The position numbers and the translations under genes are program-made. This document shows positions 1 through 12,625 of a stretch of DNA of 64,000 bases, in pieces. This DNA comes from Larus michahellis (Eukaryota > Chordata > Aves > Charadriiformes > Laridae). Position 1 is the stretch's first letter. Each line of letters begins with the position of its first letter. The stretch spans positions 1,183,001 to 1,247,000 of the forward strand of contig NW_027436216.1 of the NCBI RefSeq assembly GCF_964199755.1, in the 5' to 3' direction. Under the pieces are notes generated by a model. It was given only the letters and a program-made list of their open reading frames with translations, searched no databases and was not told where the DNA came from.

Positions 1-3000
1 GGCCCTACCGGATATTGCTTCGCAGGCTGGCGCGGCGGCGCAACATTTGTGCCAGTGGCGCCGAGGCTGACGGCCGCCGCAAAGCCCGCAGCCCCACGGG
101 CTGTGGGGCCACGCGAGCGGCTGCCAAAGAGCTTTCCAACGAGGCACGGCTTTCCCTCCTGGCTCTTCGGGCGTGGGAGCTGTCGCCAGAGCCGCGGCCC
201 TACCGGAAAATGCTTCACAGGCTAGCGCGGCTGCGCCACGTGGGCGCCGGTGGCGCCGAGGCTGACGGCCGCCGGAAAGCCCGCAGCCCCACGGGCTGTG
301 GGGCCACGCGAGCGGCTGCCAAAGAGCTTTCCAAGGAGGCACGACTTTCCCTCCTGGCTCTTTGGGCGTGGGAGCTGTCGCCAGAGCCGCGGCCCTACCG
401 GATATTGCTTCGCAGGCTGGCGCGGCGGCGCCACGTTTGCGCCGGTGGCGCCAAGGGTGACGGCCGCCGCAAAGCCCGCAGCCCCACGGGCTGTGGGGCC
501 ACGCGAGCGGCTGCCAAAGAGCTTTCCAACGAGGCACGGCTTTCCCTCCTGGCTCTTCGGCCGTGGGAGCTGTCGCCACAGCCGCGGCCCTACCGGAAAA
601 TGCTTCGCAGGCTGGCGCGGCGGCGCCACGTGGGCGCCGGTGGCGCCGAGGCTGACGGCCGCCGCAAAGCCCGCAGCCCCACGGGCTGTGGGGCCACGCG
701 AGCGGCTCCCAAAGAGCTTTCCAACGAGGCATGGCTTTCCCTCCTGGCTCTTCGGGCGTGGGAGCTGTCGCCAGAGCCGCGGCCCTACCGCAAAATGCTT
801 CGCAGGCTGCCGCGGCAGAGCCACGTGGACGCCGGTGGCGCCGAGGGTGATGGCCGCTGCAAAGCCCGCAGCCCCACGGGCTGTGGGGCCACGCGAGCGG
901 CTGCCAAAGAGCTTTCCAACGAGGCACGGCTTTCCCGGCGTGGTAGCTGTTGCCAGAGCCACGGCCCTACCGGAAAATGCTTCGCAGGCTGGCGCAGCGG
1001 GGCCACCTGGGCGCCAGTGGCGCCGAGGCTGACAGCCGCCGCAAAGTCCGCAGCCCCACGTGCTGTGGGTCCACGCGAGCGGGGGCCAAAGAGCTTTCCA
1101 ACGAGGCACGGCTTTCCCTCCTGGCACTTTGGGCGTGGGAGCTGTCGCGAGAGGCGCGGCCCTACCGGATATTGCTTCGCAGGATGGCGAGGCGGCGCAA
1201 CGTTTGCGCCGGTGGCGCCGAGGGTGACGGCCGCCGCAAAGCCCGCAGCCCCACGGGCTGTGGGGCCACGCGAGCGGCTGCCAAAGAGCTTTCCAACGAG
1301 GCATGGCTTTCTCTCCTGGCTCTTCGGGCGTGGGAGCTGTCGCCACAGCCGCGGCCCTACCGGAAAATGCTTCGCAGGCTGGCGCGACGGCGCTACGTGT
1401 GCGCCGGTGGCGCCGAGGCTGATGGCCGCCGCAAAGCCCGCAGCCCCACGGGCTGTGGGGCCACGCGAGCGGCTGCCAAAGAGCTTTCCAACGAGGCACG
1501 GCTTTCCCGGCGTGGGAGCTGTCGCCAGAGCCGCGGCCCTACCGGAAAATGCTTCGCAGGCTGGCGCGGCGGGGCCACCTGGGCGCCAGTGGCGCCGAGG
1601 CTGACGGCCGCCGCAAAGTCTGCAGCCCCACGTGCTGTGGGGCCACGCGAGCGGCTGCCAAAGAGCTTTCCAACAAGGCACGGCTTTCCCTCCTGGCTCT
1701 TCGGGCGTGGGAGCTGTCGCGAGAGGCGCGGCCCTACCGGATATTGCTTCGCAGGCTGGCGCGGCGGCGCAACGTTTGTGCCAGTGGCGCCGAGGCTGAC
1801 GGCCGCCGCAAAGCCCGCAGCCCCACGGGCTGTGGGGCCACGCGAGCGGCTGCCAAAGAGCTTTCCAACGAGGCACGGCTTTCCCTCCTGGCTCTTCGGG
1901 CGTGGGAGCTGTCGCCAGAGCCGCGGCCCTACCGGAAAATGCTTCACAGGCTAGCGCGGCTGCGCCACGTGGGCGCCGGTGGCGCCGAGGCTGACGGCCG
2001 CCGGAAAGCCCGCAGCCCCACGGGCTGTGGGGCCACGCGAGCGGCTGCCAAAGAGCTTTCCAAGGAGGCACGACTTTCCCTCCTGGCTCTTTGGGCGTGG
2101 GAGCTGTCGCCAGAGCCGCGGCCCTACCGGATATTGCTTCGCAGGCTGGCGCGGCGGCGCCACGTTTGCGCCGGTGGCGCCAAGGGTGACGGCCGCCGCA
2201 AAGCCCGCAGCCCCACGGGCTGTGGGGCCACGCGAGCGGCTGCCAAAGAGCTTTCCAACGAGGCACGGCTTTCCCTCCTGGCTCTTCGGCCGTGGGAGCT
2301 GTCGCCACAGCCGCGGCCCTACCGGAAAATGCTTCGCAGGCTGGCGCGGCGGCGCCACGTGGGCGCCGGTGGCGCCGAGGCTGACGGCCGCCGCAAAGCC
2401 CGCAGCCCCACGGGCTGTGGGGCCACGCGAGCGGCTCCCAAAGAGCTTTCCAACGAGGCATGGCTTTCCCTCCTGGCTCTTCGGGCGTGGGAGCTGTCGC
2501 CAGAGCCGCGGCCCTACCGGAAAATGCTTCGCAGGCTGCCGCGGCAGAGCCACGTGGACGCCGGTGGCGCCGAGGGTGATGGCCGCTGCAAAGCCCGCAG
2601 CCCCACGGGCTGTGGGGCCACGCGAGCGGCTGCCAAAGAGCTTTCCAACGAGGCACGGCTTTCCCGGCGTGGTAGCTGTTGCCAGAGCCACGGCCCTACC
2701 GGAAAATGCTTCGCAGGCTGGCGCAGCGGGGCCACCTGGGCGCCAGTGGCGCCGAGGCTGACAGCCGCCGCAAAGTCCGCAGCCCCACGTGCTGTGGGTC
2801 CACGCGAGCGGGGGCCAAAGAGCTTTCCAACGAGGCACGGCTTTCCCTCCTGGCACTTTGGGCGTGGGAGCTGTCGCGAGAGGCGCGGCCCTACCGGATA
2901 TTGCTTCGCAGGATGGCGAGGCGGCGCAACGTTTGCGCCGGTGGCGCCGAGGGTGACGGCCGCCGCAAAGCCCGCAGCCCCACGGGCTGTGGGGCCACGC

Positions 3001-6000
3001 GAGCGGCTGCCAAAGAGCTTTCCAACGAGGCATGGCTTTCTCTCCTGGCTCTTCGGGCGTGGGAGCTGTCGCCACAGCCGCGGCCCTACCGGAAAATGCT
3101 TCGCAGGCTGGCGCGACGGCGCTACGTGTGCGCCGGTGGCGCAGAGGCTGATGGCCGCCGCAAAGCCCGCAGCCCCACGGGCTGTGGGGCCACGCGAGCG
3201 GCTGCCAAAGAGCTTTCCAACGAGGCACGGCTTTCCCTCCTGGCTCTTCGGGCGTGGGAGCTGTCGCCAGAGCCATGGCCCTACCGCAAAATGCTTCGCA
3301 GGCTGGCGCAGCGGCGCCACGTGGGCGCCGGTGGCGCCTTGGCTGATGGCCTCCAGAAAGCCCGCAGCCCCACGGGCTGTGGGGCCACGCGAGCTGCTGC
3401 CAAAGAGCTTTCCAACGAGGCATGGCTTTCCCTCCTGGCTCTTCGGGCGTGGGAGCTGTCGCCAGAGCCGCGGCCCTACCGGAAAATGCTTCGCAGGCTG
3501 GCGCGGCGGCCCCACGTGGGCGCCGGTGGTGCCGAGGCTGACGGCCGCCGCAAAGTCCGCAGCCCCACGGCCTGTGGGGCCACGCGAGCGGCTGCCAAAG
3601 AGCTTTCCAACGAGGCACGGCTTTCCCTCCTGGCTCTTCGGGCGTGGGAGCTGTCGCCAGAGCCGCGGCCCTACCGGAAAATGCTTGGCAGGCTGGCGCA
3701 GCGGCCCCACCTGGGCGCCGGTGGCGCCGAGGCTGACGGCCGCCGCAAAGCCCGCAGCCCCACGGGCTGTGGGGCCACGCGAGCAGCTGCCGAAGAGCTT
3801 TCCAACGAGGCACGGCTTTCCCTCCTGGCTCTTCGGGCGAGGGAGCTGTCCACAGAGCCGCGGCCCTACCGGAAAATGCTTCGCAGGCTGGCACGGCGAC
3901 GCCACGTTGGCGCCGGTGGAGTCGAGGCTGACGGCCGCCGCAAAGCCCGCAGCCCCACGGGCTGTGGGGCCACGTGAGCGGCTGCCAAAGAGCTTTCCAA
4001 TGAGGCACGGCTTTCCCTCCTGGCTCTTCGGGCGTGGGAGCTGTTGCCAGAGCAGCGGCCCTACCGGAAAATGCTTCGCAGGCTAGCGCAGCGGCGCCAC
4101 CTGGGCGCCAGTGGCGCCGAGAGTGATGGCCGCCGCAAAGCCCGCAGCCCCACGGGCTGTGGGGCCACGCGAGCGGCTGCCAAAGAGCTTTCCAACGAGG
4201 CACGGCTTTCCCTCCTGGCTCTTCGGGCGTGGGAGCTGTGGCCAGAGCCGCGGCCCTACCGCAAAATGCTTCGCAGGCTGGCGCGGCGGCGCCACATGGG
4301 CGCCAGTGGCGCCGTGGCTGACGGCCTCCACAAAACCCGCGGCCCCACGGGCTGTGGGGCCATGCGAGCGGCTGCCAAAGAGCTTTCCAACGAGGTATGG
4401 CTTTCCCTCCTGGCTCTTCGGGCGTGGGAGATGTCGCCAGAGATGCGGCCCTACCGGAAAATGCTTCGCAGGCTGGCGCGGCGGCGCCACGTGGGCGCCG
4501 GTGGAGCCGAGGCTGACGGCCGCCGCAAAGCCCGCAGCCCCACGGGCTGTGGGGCCACGCGAGCGGCTGCCAAAGAGCTTTCCAACGAGGCACGGCTTTC
4601 CCTCCTGGCTCTTCGGGCGTGGGAGCTGTCGCCAGAGCCGCGGCCCTACCGGAAAATGCTTGGCAGGCTGGCGCGGCGGCGCCACCTGGGCGCCGGTGGC
4701 GCCGAGGCTGACGGCCGCCGCAAAGCCCGCAGCCCCACGAGCTGTGGGGCCACGCGAGCGGCTGCCAAAGAGCTTTCCAACGAGGCACGGCTTTCCCTCC
4801 TGGCTCTTCGGGCGTGGGAGCTGTGGCCAGAGCCGCGGCCCTACCGCAAAATGCTTCGCAGGCTGGCGCGGCAGCGCCACGTGGGCGCCACTGGCGCTGA
4901 GGCTGACGGCCGCCGAAAAGCCCGCAGCCCCACGGGCTGTGGGGCCACGCGAGCGGCTGCCAAAGAGCTTTCCAACGAGGCACGGCTTTCCCTCCTGGCT
5001 CTTCGGCCGTGGGAGCTGTCGCCAGAGACGTGGCCCTACCGGAAAATGCTTGGCAGGCTGGCACGGCGGCGCCACGTGGGCGCCAGTGGCGTCGAGGCTG
5101 ATGGCCGCCGCAAACCCCGCAGCCCCACGGGCTGTGGGGCCACGCGAGCGGCTGCCAAAGAGCTTTCCAACGAGGCACGGCTTTCCCTCCTGGCTCTTCG
5201 GGCGTGGGAGCTGTCGCCAGAGCAGCGGCCCTACTGCAAAATGCTTCGCAGGCTGGCGCGGCGGCGCCACGTGGGCGCCGGTGGCGCCGCGGCTGACGGC
5301 CGCCGCAAAGCCTGCAGCCCCACGGGCTGTGGGGCCACGCGAGCGGCTGCCAAAGAGCTTTCCAACGAGGCACGGCTTTCCCTCCTGGCTCTTCGGGCGT
5401 GGGAGATGTCGCCAGAGCCGTGGCCCTACCGGAAAATGCTTCGCAGGCTGGCGCGGCGGCGCCACGTGGGCGCCGGTGGCGCCGAGGCTGACGGCCTCCA
5501 GAAAGCCCGCAGCCCCACGGGCTGTGGGGCCACACGAGCGGCTGCCAAAGAGCTTTCCAACGAGGCATGGCTTTCCCTCCTGGCTCTTCGGGCGTGGGAG
5601 CTGTCGCCAGAGCCGCGGCCCTACCGGAAAATGCTTCACAGGCTGGCGCGGCGGCGCCACGTGGGCGCCGGTGGTGCCGAGGCTGACGGCCGCCGCAAAG
5701 CCCGCAGCCCCACGGGCTGTGGGGCCACGCGAGCGGCTGCCAAAGAGCTTTCCAACGAGGCACGGCTTTCCCTCCTGGCTCTTCGGGCGTGGGAGCTGTC
5801 GCCAGAGCCGCGGCCCTACCGGATATTGCTTCGCAGGCTGGCGCGGCGACGCCACGTTTGCGCCGGTGGCGCCGAGGGTGACGGCCGCCGCAAAGCCCGC
5901 AGCCCCACGGGCTGTGGGGCCACGCGAGCGGCTGCCAAAGAGCTTTCCAACGAGGCATGGCTTTCCCTCCTGGCTCTTCGGGCGTGGGAGCTGTCGCCAG

Positions 6001-6595
6001 AGCCGCGGCCCTACCGGAAAATGCTTCGCAGGCTGGCGCGGCGGCGCCACGTGGGCGCCGGTGGCGCCGAGGCTGATGGCCTCAACAAAGCCCGCAGCCC
6101 CACGGGCTGTGGGGCCACGCGAGCGGCTGCCAAAGAGCTTTCCAACGAGGCACGGCTTTCCCTCCTGGCTCTTCGGGCGTGGGAGCTGTCGCCAGAGCAG
6201 CGGCCCTACCGGAAAATGCTTTGCAGGCTGGCGTGGCGGCGCCACGTGGGCGCCGGTGGCGCCGAGGCTGACGGCTGCCCCAAAGCCCGCAGCCCCACGG
6301 GCTGTGGGGCCACGCGAGCGGCTGCCAAAGAGCTTTCCAACGAGGCATGTCTTTCCCTCATGGCTCTTTGGGCGTGGGAGTTGTCGCCAGAGCCGCGGCC
6401 CTACCGGAAAATGCTTCGCAGGCTGGCGCGGCGGCGCCACATGGCGCCGGTGGCGCCGAGGCTGACGGCCGCCGCAAAGCCCGCAGCCCCACGGGCTGTG
6501 GGGCCACGCGAGCGGCTGCCAAAGAGCTTTCCAACGAGGCACGGCTTTCCCTCCTGGCCCTTCGGGCGTGGGAGCTGTCGCCAGAGCCGCGGCCC
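1..6595. repeat. 195-bp GC-rich satellite array, left block
   Basis: About 34 head-to-tail monomers, each opening with GGCCCTACCGG; starts fall at 1, 196, 391, 586, 781, 963, 1158, 1353, 1535, 1730 and onward to 6591. Most monomers are 195 bp. Those starting at 781, 1353 and 2510 are 182 bp because they lack the same 13 bp late in the unit. Each monomer is very CpG-rich and most carry a CACGTG E-box inside a near-palindrome of GGCGCC blocks. Because 195 is divisible by 3 and stops are rare, several frames stay open for hundreds of codons on both strands; this is a composition effect, not coding evidence. The array runs off the left edge of the window and ends at the first LTR insertion. I do not recognise the family by name. 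Confidence 0.95.
1730..3235. repeat. Second copy of a 1,729-bp higher-order repeat
   Basis: The block 1-1506 reappears at 1730-3235, an offset of 1,729 bp equal to seven 195-bp and two 182-bp monomers. By eye I find three substitutions between the copies (near 47/1776, 790/2519 and 1411/3140), so the duplication is recent. Similarity ends where the first copy carries a 13-bp deletion (about 1507) and the second does not. The first copy may extend left of the window. Confidence 0.9.
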
Positions 6596-7690
6596 TGTGG
6601 AATAATTACTAAATTGGCCAAGAATACAAAAGTACAGCATTGTTCACACATTAAGGAAAGTCATAAAATCAAGAGGCTTCTGAGGTAGAATACAGCCGCA
6701 GCTAGCACACGAAGAATGCAACATCTGTGATTCCCTGTACAAGGTTGTTTGCGAAACTACACGAGGGATGGAACGGAACACGCTTGTTCCGTGGCCTTCA
6801 CTTGTGACGAACAGCAGATATGGGGACGAGATGGTACTACGGAACTGATAAGCGGCCTACACGCTACCCGAGCCAACATTTCGTCTAATGTTGATGAAAT
6901 GCTGTCCTTTTGTGCGAACTTTGCTCACCACAATGTACCAAAACACACCTCCATCCCGGAGGCTATCCGCCCCCGAGGTGTGAACACTCCTCCTTGAATA
7001 CATTAATCATAATAAAAGTACGTATGACTAAAGTCACTCAAACTCCACTTTGAAGATAAAAAAATAATATAAAAATAGCCCAAGAGAGAGGGGATGTCAG
7101 GGAAGACACCATCGCGAAGAATTCCACCGCTGATTTCCGGGATCAGTCGACGGGCTGAGCCTCTCTTCCCCCCCCATAGGGACGCCTTTGGGTAAGACTT
7201 CGATTACACCGAGTGCTTTCTCGGGAACTTAGAAATTTCTCTAGAGAATCTCTACCCTACATTTATAGCCAGGCTGTATCGTTTATAATTTTGTCGCGCG
7301 TTTGTATACTTAGCAATATCTTTATTTGCACGTGCTTTGCAGACAGTGTATTTATCACCGGCAATCCTAAAGAACCTGTATATCTGTTGTTTAAATAAAC
7401 TGCACTGTTTAAGTAGCTAGTCGTTTCGCTTTCTCACTGAACGCGACCAAAACTACAGAGAGGCCGTGCTACTTCAGGAGTACGACTAGACTGAAGGTGC
7501 AGTCCACTATTAGTGTATCCAAATCGTAGTAGTTTAATACATATTAAACGCGATTGGACTGATAGTGCTGAATTGGGCATCACTCAGAATTTAAACCTAG
7601 CCGCACCTAGCCTCCCACCTCGGTGAGGAGTGTTACAACGCAAGGGGGTTTATCTTCTGCCAAAACCGCTTGGCCCCGTTTCACGCAACA
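6596..7690 (+). mobile_element. Solo LTR, copy 1 of 4, inside the 195-bp satellite
   Basis: A 1,095-bp element begins TGTGGAATAA and ends CACGCAACA, giving the TG...CA ends of a retroviral LTR. The 5-bp sequence GGCCC stands on both sides (6591-6595 and 7691-7695); an uninterrupted monomer has it once, so it is a target-site duplication. A TATAAAAA box lies at 7068-7075 and a poly(A) signal AATAAA at 7394-7399, which fixes plus orientation and implies U3 of about 500 bp, R of about 300 bp and U5 of about 275 bp. No internal retroviral sequence remains. A 7-bp stem with a 4-nt loop (6774-6791) lies in U3. The 5-bp duplication is typical of class III/ERVL and some class I elements; family not identified. 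Confidence 0.9.
7068..7075 (+). promoter_or_regulatory. TATA box of solo LTR copy 1
   Basis: TATAAAAA in an AT-rich stretch about 320 bp upstream of the AATAAA signal of the same LTR, the expected order for an LTR promoter. The same box recurs at the equivalent position in the other copies (8948-8955, and 29335-29342 in the diverged copy). Whether any copy is transcribed cannot be told from sequence. Confidence 0.6.
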
Positions 7691-8475
7691 GGCCCTACCG
7701 GAAAATGCTTCGCAGTCTGGCGCGGCGGCGCCACGTGGGCGCCGGTGGCACCGAGGCTGACGGCCGCCGCAAAGCCCGCAGCCCCACGGGCTGTGGGGCC
7801 ACGCGAGCGGCTGCCAAAGAGCTTTCCAACGAGGCACGGCTTTCCCTCCTGGCTCTTCGGGCGTGGGAGCTGTCGCCAGAGCCGCGGCCCTACCGGAAAA
7901 TGCTTCGCGGGCTGGCGCGGCGGCGCTACGTGGGCGCCGGTGGCGCCGTGGCTGATGGCCTCCACAAAGCCCGCAGCCCCACGGGCTGTGGGGCCACGCG
8001 AGCGGCTGCCAAAGAGCTTTCCAACGAGGCATGGCTTTCCCTCCTGGCTCTTCGGGCGTGGGAGCTGTCCACAGAGCCGCGGCCCTACCGGAAAATGCTT
8101 CGCAGGATGGCGCGGCGGCGCCACGTGGGCGCCGGTGGCGCCGAGGCTTACGGCCGCCGCAAAGCCCGCAGCCCCACGGGCTGTGGGGCCACGCGAGCAG
8201 CTGCCAAAGATCTTCCCAACGAGGCACGGCTTTCCCCCATGGCTCTTTGGGCGTGGGAGTTGTCGCCAGAGCCGCGGCCCTACCGCAAAATGCTTCGCAG
8301 GCTGGCGCGGCGGCGCCACCTGGGCGCCGGTGGCGCCGAGGCTGACGGCCGCCGCAAAGCCCGCAGCCCCACGGGCTCTGGGGCCATGCGAGCGGCTGCC
8401 AAAGAGCTTTCCAACGAGGCACGGCTTTCCCTCCTGGCTCTTCGGGCGTGGGAGCTGTCGCCAGAGCCGCGGCCC
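7691..8475. repeat. 195-bp satellite spacer between LTR copies 1 and 2
   Basis: 785 bp, equal to four 195-bp monomers plus the 5-bp target duplication carried before the next LTR. Monomers keep the orientation of the left block. Confidence 0.93.
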
Positions 8476-9570
8476 TGTGGAATAATTACTAAATTGGCCA
8501 AGAATACAAAAGTACAGCATTGTTCACACATTAAGGAAAGTCATAAAATCAAGAGGCTTCTGAGGTAGAATGCAGCCGCAGCTAGCACACGAAGAATGCA
8601 ACATCTGTGATTCCCTGTACAAGGTTGTTTGCGAAACTACACGAGGGATGGAACGGAACACGCTTGTTCCGTGGCCTTCCCTTGTGACGAATAGCAGATA
8701 TGGGGACGAGATGGTACTACGGAACTGATAAGCGGCCTACACGCTACCCGAGCCAACATTTCGTCTAATGTTGATGAAATGCTGTCCTTTTGTGCGAACT
8801 TTGCTCACCACAATGTACCAAAACACACCTCCATCCCGGAGGCTATCCGCCCCCGAGGTGTGAACACTCCTCCTTGAATACATTAATCATAATAAAAGTA
8901 CGTATGACTAAAGTCACTCAAACTCCACTTTGAAGATAAAAAAATAATATAAAAATAGCCCAAGAGAGAGGGGATGTCAGGGAAGACACCATCGCGAAGA
9001 ATTCCACCGCTGATTTCCGGGATCAGTCGACGGGCTGAGCCTCTCTTCCCCCCCCATAGGGACGCCTTTGGGTAAGACTTCGATTACACCGAGTGCTTTC
9101 TCGGGAACTTAGAAATTTCTCTAGAGAATCTCTACCCTACATTTATAGCCAGGCTGTATCGTTTATAATTTTGTCGCGCGTTTGTATACTTAGCAATATC
9201 TTTATTTGCACGTGCTTTGCAGACAGTGTATTTATCACCTGCAATCCTAAAGAACCTGTATATCTGTTGTTTAAATAAACTGCACTGTTTAAGTAGCTAG
9301 TCGTTTCGCTTTCTCACTGAACGCGACCAAAACTACAGAGAGGCCGTGCTACTTCAGGAGTACGACTAGACTGAAGGTGCAGTCCACTATTAGTGTATCC
9401 AAATCGTAGTAGTTTAATACATATTAAACGCGATTGGACTGATAGTGCTGAATTGGGCATCACTCAGAATTTAAACCTAGCCGCACCTAGCCTCCCACCT
9501 CGGTGAGGAGTGTTAGAACGCAAGGGGGTTTATCTTCTGCCAAAACCGCTTGGCCCCGTTTCACGCAACA
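8476..9570 (+). mobile_element. Solo LTR, copy 2 of 4, inside the 195-bp satellite
   Basis: Same 1,095-bp TG...CA element as copy 1, differing by only a few substitutions (for example near 8571, 8679, 8692 and 9239). It is flanked by GGCCC at 8471-8475 and 9571-9575, the same monomer position as copy 1. It therefore arose by amplification of the satellite with its LTR, not by an independent insertion. TATA box 8948-8955, AATAAA 9274-9279. Confidence 0.92.
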
Positions 9571-10550
9571 GGCCCTACCGGAAAATGCTTCGCAGGCTGG
9601 CGCGGCGGCGCCACGTGGGCGCCGGTGGCACCGAGGCTGACGGCCGCCGCAAAGCCCGCAGCCCCACGGGCTGTGGGGCTACGCGAGCGGCTGCCAAAGA
9701 GCTTTCCAACGAGGCACGGCTTTCCCTCCTGGCTCTTCGGGCGTGGGAGCTGTCCACAGAGCCGCGGCCCTACCGGAAAATGCTTCACGGGCTGGCGCGG
9801 CGGCGCTACGTGGGCGCCGGTGGCGCCGAGTCTGACGGCCGCCACAAAGCCCGCAGCCCCACGGGCTGTGGGGCCACGCGAGCGGCTGCCAAAGAGCTTT
9901 CCAACGAGGCATGGCTTTCCCTCCTGGCTCTTCGGGCGTGGGAGCTGTCCACAGAGCCGCGGCCCTACCGGAAAATGCTTCGCAGGATGGCGCGGCGGCG
10001 CCACGTGGGCGCCGGTGGCGCCGAGGCTTACGGCCGCCGCAAAGCCCGCAGCCCCACGGGCTGTGGGGCCACGCGAGCAGCTGCCAAAGAGCTTTCCAAC
10101 GAGGCACGGCTTTCCCCCATGGCTCTTTGGGCGTGGGAGTTGTCGCCAGAGCCGCGGCCCTACCGCAAAATGCTTCGCAGGCTGGCGCGGCGGCGCCACG
10201 TGGGCGTCAGTGGCGCCGAGGCTGACGGCCGCCGCAAAGCCCGCAGCCCCACGGGCTGTGGGGCCACGCGAGCGGCTGCCAAAGAGCTTTCCAACGAGGC
10301 ACGGCTTTCCCTCCTGGCTCTTCGGGCGTGGGAGCTGTCGCCAGAGCCGCGGCCCTACCGGATAATGCTTAACAGGCTTGAGCGGCCGCGTCACGTGGGC
10401 GCCGGTGGCGCCGAGGCTGACGGCCGCCGCAAAGCCCGCAGCCCCATGGGCTGTGGGGCCACGCGAACGGCTGCCAAAGAGCTTTCCAACGAGGCACGGC
10501 TTTCCCTCCTGGCTCTTCGGGCGTGGGAGCTGTCGCCAGAGCCGCAGCCC
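9571..10550. repeat. 195-bp satellite spacer between LTR copies 2 and 3
   Basis: 980 bp, equal to five monomers plus the 5-bp duplicated target; one monomer longer than the previous spacer. The last bases before the next LTR read AGCCC instead of GGCCC, a substitution shared with the following spacer. Confidence 0.93.
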
Positions 10551-11645
10551 TGTGGAATAATTACTAAATTGGCCAAGAATACAAAAGTACAGCATTGTTC
10601 ACACATTAAGGAAAGTCATAAAATCAAGAGGCTTCTGAGGTAGAATACAGCCGCAGCTAGCACACGAAGAATGCAACATCTGTGATTCCCTGTACAAGGT
10701 TGTTTGCGAAACTACACGAGGGATGGAACGGAACACGCTTGTTCCGTGGCCTTCCCTTGTGACGAATAGCAGATATGGGGACGAGATGGTACTACGGAAC
10801 TGATAAGCGGCCTACACGCTACCCGAGCCAACATTTCGTCTAATGTTGATGAAATGCTGTCCTTTTGTGCGAACTTTGCTCACCACAATGTACCAAAACA
10901 CACCTCCATCCCGGAGGCTATCCGCCCCCGAGGTGTGAACACTCCTCCTTGAATACATTAATCATAATAAAAGTACGTATGACTAAAGTCACTCAAACTC
11001 CACTTTGAAGATAAAAAAATAATATAAAAATAGCCCAAGAGAGAGGGGATGTCAGGGAAGACACCATCGCGAAGAATTCCACCGCTGATTTCCGGGATCA
11101 GTCGACGGGCTGAGCCTCTCTTCCCCCCCCATAGGGACGCCTTTGGGTAAGACTTCGATTACACCGAGTGCTTTCTCGGGAACTTAGAAATTTCTCTAGA
11201 GAATCTCTACCCTACATTTATAGCCAGGCTGTATCGTTTATAATTTTGTCGCGCGTTTGTATACTTAGCAATATCTTTATTTGCACGTGCTTTGCAGACA
11301 GTGTATTTATCACCTGCAATCCTAAAGAACCTGTATATCTGTTGTTTAAATAAACTGCACTGTTTAAGTAGCTAGTCGTTTCGCTTTCTCACTGAACGCG
11401 ACCAAAACTACAGAGAGGCCGTGCTACTTCAGGAGTACGACTAGACTGAAGGTGCAGTCCACTATTAGTGTATCCAAATCGTAGTAGTTTAATACATATT
11501 AAACGCGATTGGACTGATAGTGCTGAATTGGGCATCACTCAGAATTTAAACCTAGCCGCACCTAGCCTCCCACCTCGGTGAGGAGTGTTAGAACGCAAGG
11601 GGGTTTATCTTCTGCCAAAACCGCTTGGCCCCGTTTCACGCAACA
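10551..11645 (+). mobile_element. Solo LTR, copy 3 of 4, inside the 195-bp satellite
   Basis: 1,095-bp element essentially identical to copy 4 and nearly identical to copy 2. With the following 980-bp spacer it forms a 2,075-bp higher-order unit repeated in tandem. Its left target copy reads AGCCC and the right copy GGCCC, so the duplication has one mismatch. Confidence 0.92.
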
Positions 11646-12625
11646 GGCCCTACCGGAAAATGCTTCGCAGGCTGGCGCGGCGGCGCCACGTGGGCGCCGG
11701 TGGCACCGAGGCTGACGGCCGCCGCAAAGCCCGCAGCCCCACGGGCTGTGGGGCTACGCGAGCGGCTGCCAAAGAGCTTTCCAACGAGGCACGGCTTTCC
11801 CTCCTGGCTCTTCGGGCGTGGGAGCTGTCCACAGAGCCGCGGCCCTACCGGAAAATGCTTCACGGGCTGGCGCGGCGGCGCTACGTGGGCGCCGGTGGCG
11901 CCGAGTCTGACGGCCGCCACAAAGCCCGCAGCCCCACGGGCTGTGGGGCCACGCGAGCGGCTGCCAAAGAGCTTTCCAACGAGGCATGGCTTTCCCTCCT
12001 GGCTCTTCGGGCGTGGGAGCTGTCCACAGAGCCGCGGCCCTACCGGAAAATGCTTCGCAGGATGGCGCGGCGGCGCCACGTGGGCGCCGGTGGCGCCGAG
12101 GCTTACGGCCGCCGCAAAGCCCGCAGCCCCACGGGCTGTGGGGCCACGCGAGCAGCTGCCAAAGAGCTTTCCAACGAGGCACGGCTTTCCCCCATGGCTC
12201 TTTGGGCGTGGGAGTTGTCGCCAGAGCCGCGGCCCTACCGCAAAATGCTTCGCAGGCTGGCGCGGCGGCGCCACGTGGGCGTCAGTGGCGCCGAGGCTGA
12301 CGGCCGCCGCAAAGCCCGCAGCCCCACGGGCTGTGGGGCCACGCGAGCGGCTGCCAAAGAGCTTTCCAACGAGGCACGGCTTTCCCTCCTGGCTCTTCGG
12401 GCGTGGGAGCTGTCGCCAGAGCCGCGGCCCTACCGGATAATGCTTAACAGGCTTGAGCGGCCGCGTCACGTGGGCGCCGGTGGCGCCGAGGCTGACGGCC
12501 GCCGCAAAGCCCGCAGCCCCATGGGCTGTGGGGCCACGCGAACGGCTGCCAAAGAGCTTTCCAACGAGGCACGGCTTTCCCTCCTGGCTCTTCGGGCGTG
12601 GGAGCTGTCGCCAGAGCCGCAGCCC
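11646..12625. repeat. 195-bp satellite spacer between LTR copies 3 and 4
   Basis: 980 bp; no difference from the spacer 9571-10550 was found by eye, consistent with very recent amplification of the 2,075-bp unit. Confidence 0.93.

Noticed and set aside
15..5958. Very long open frames (up to 1,335 codons) on both strands in the 195-bp satellite
   Set aside because: The monomer is 3 x 65 bp, GC-rich and stop-poor, so several frames are open at once on both strands; sequences are the same repeat translated and show no domain.
7213..7398. 61-codon open frame in each solo LTR
   Set aside because: Lies across R of an LTR, overlaps the poly(A) signal, and is retained only because the copies are near-identical.
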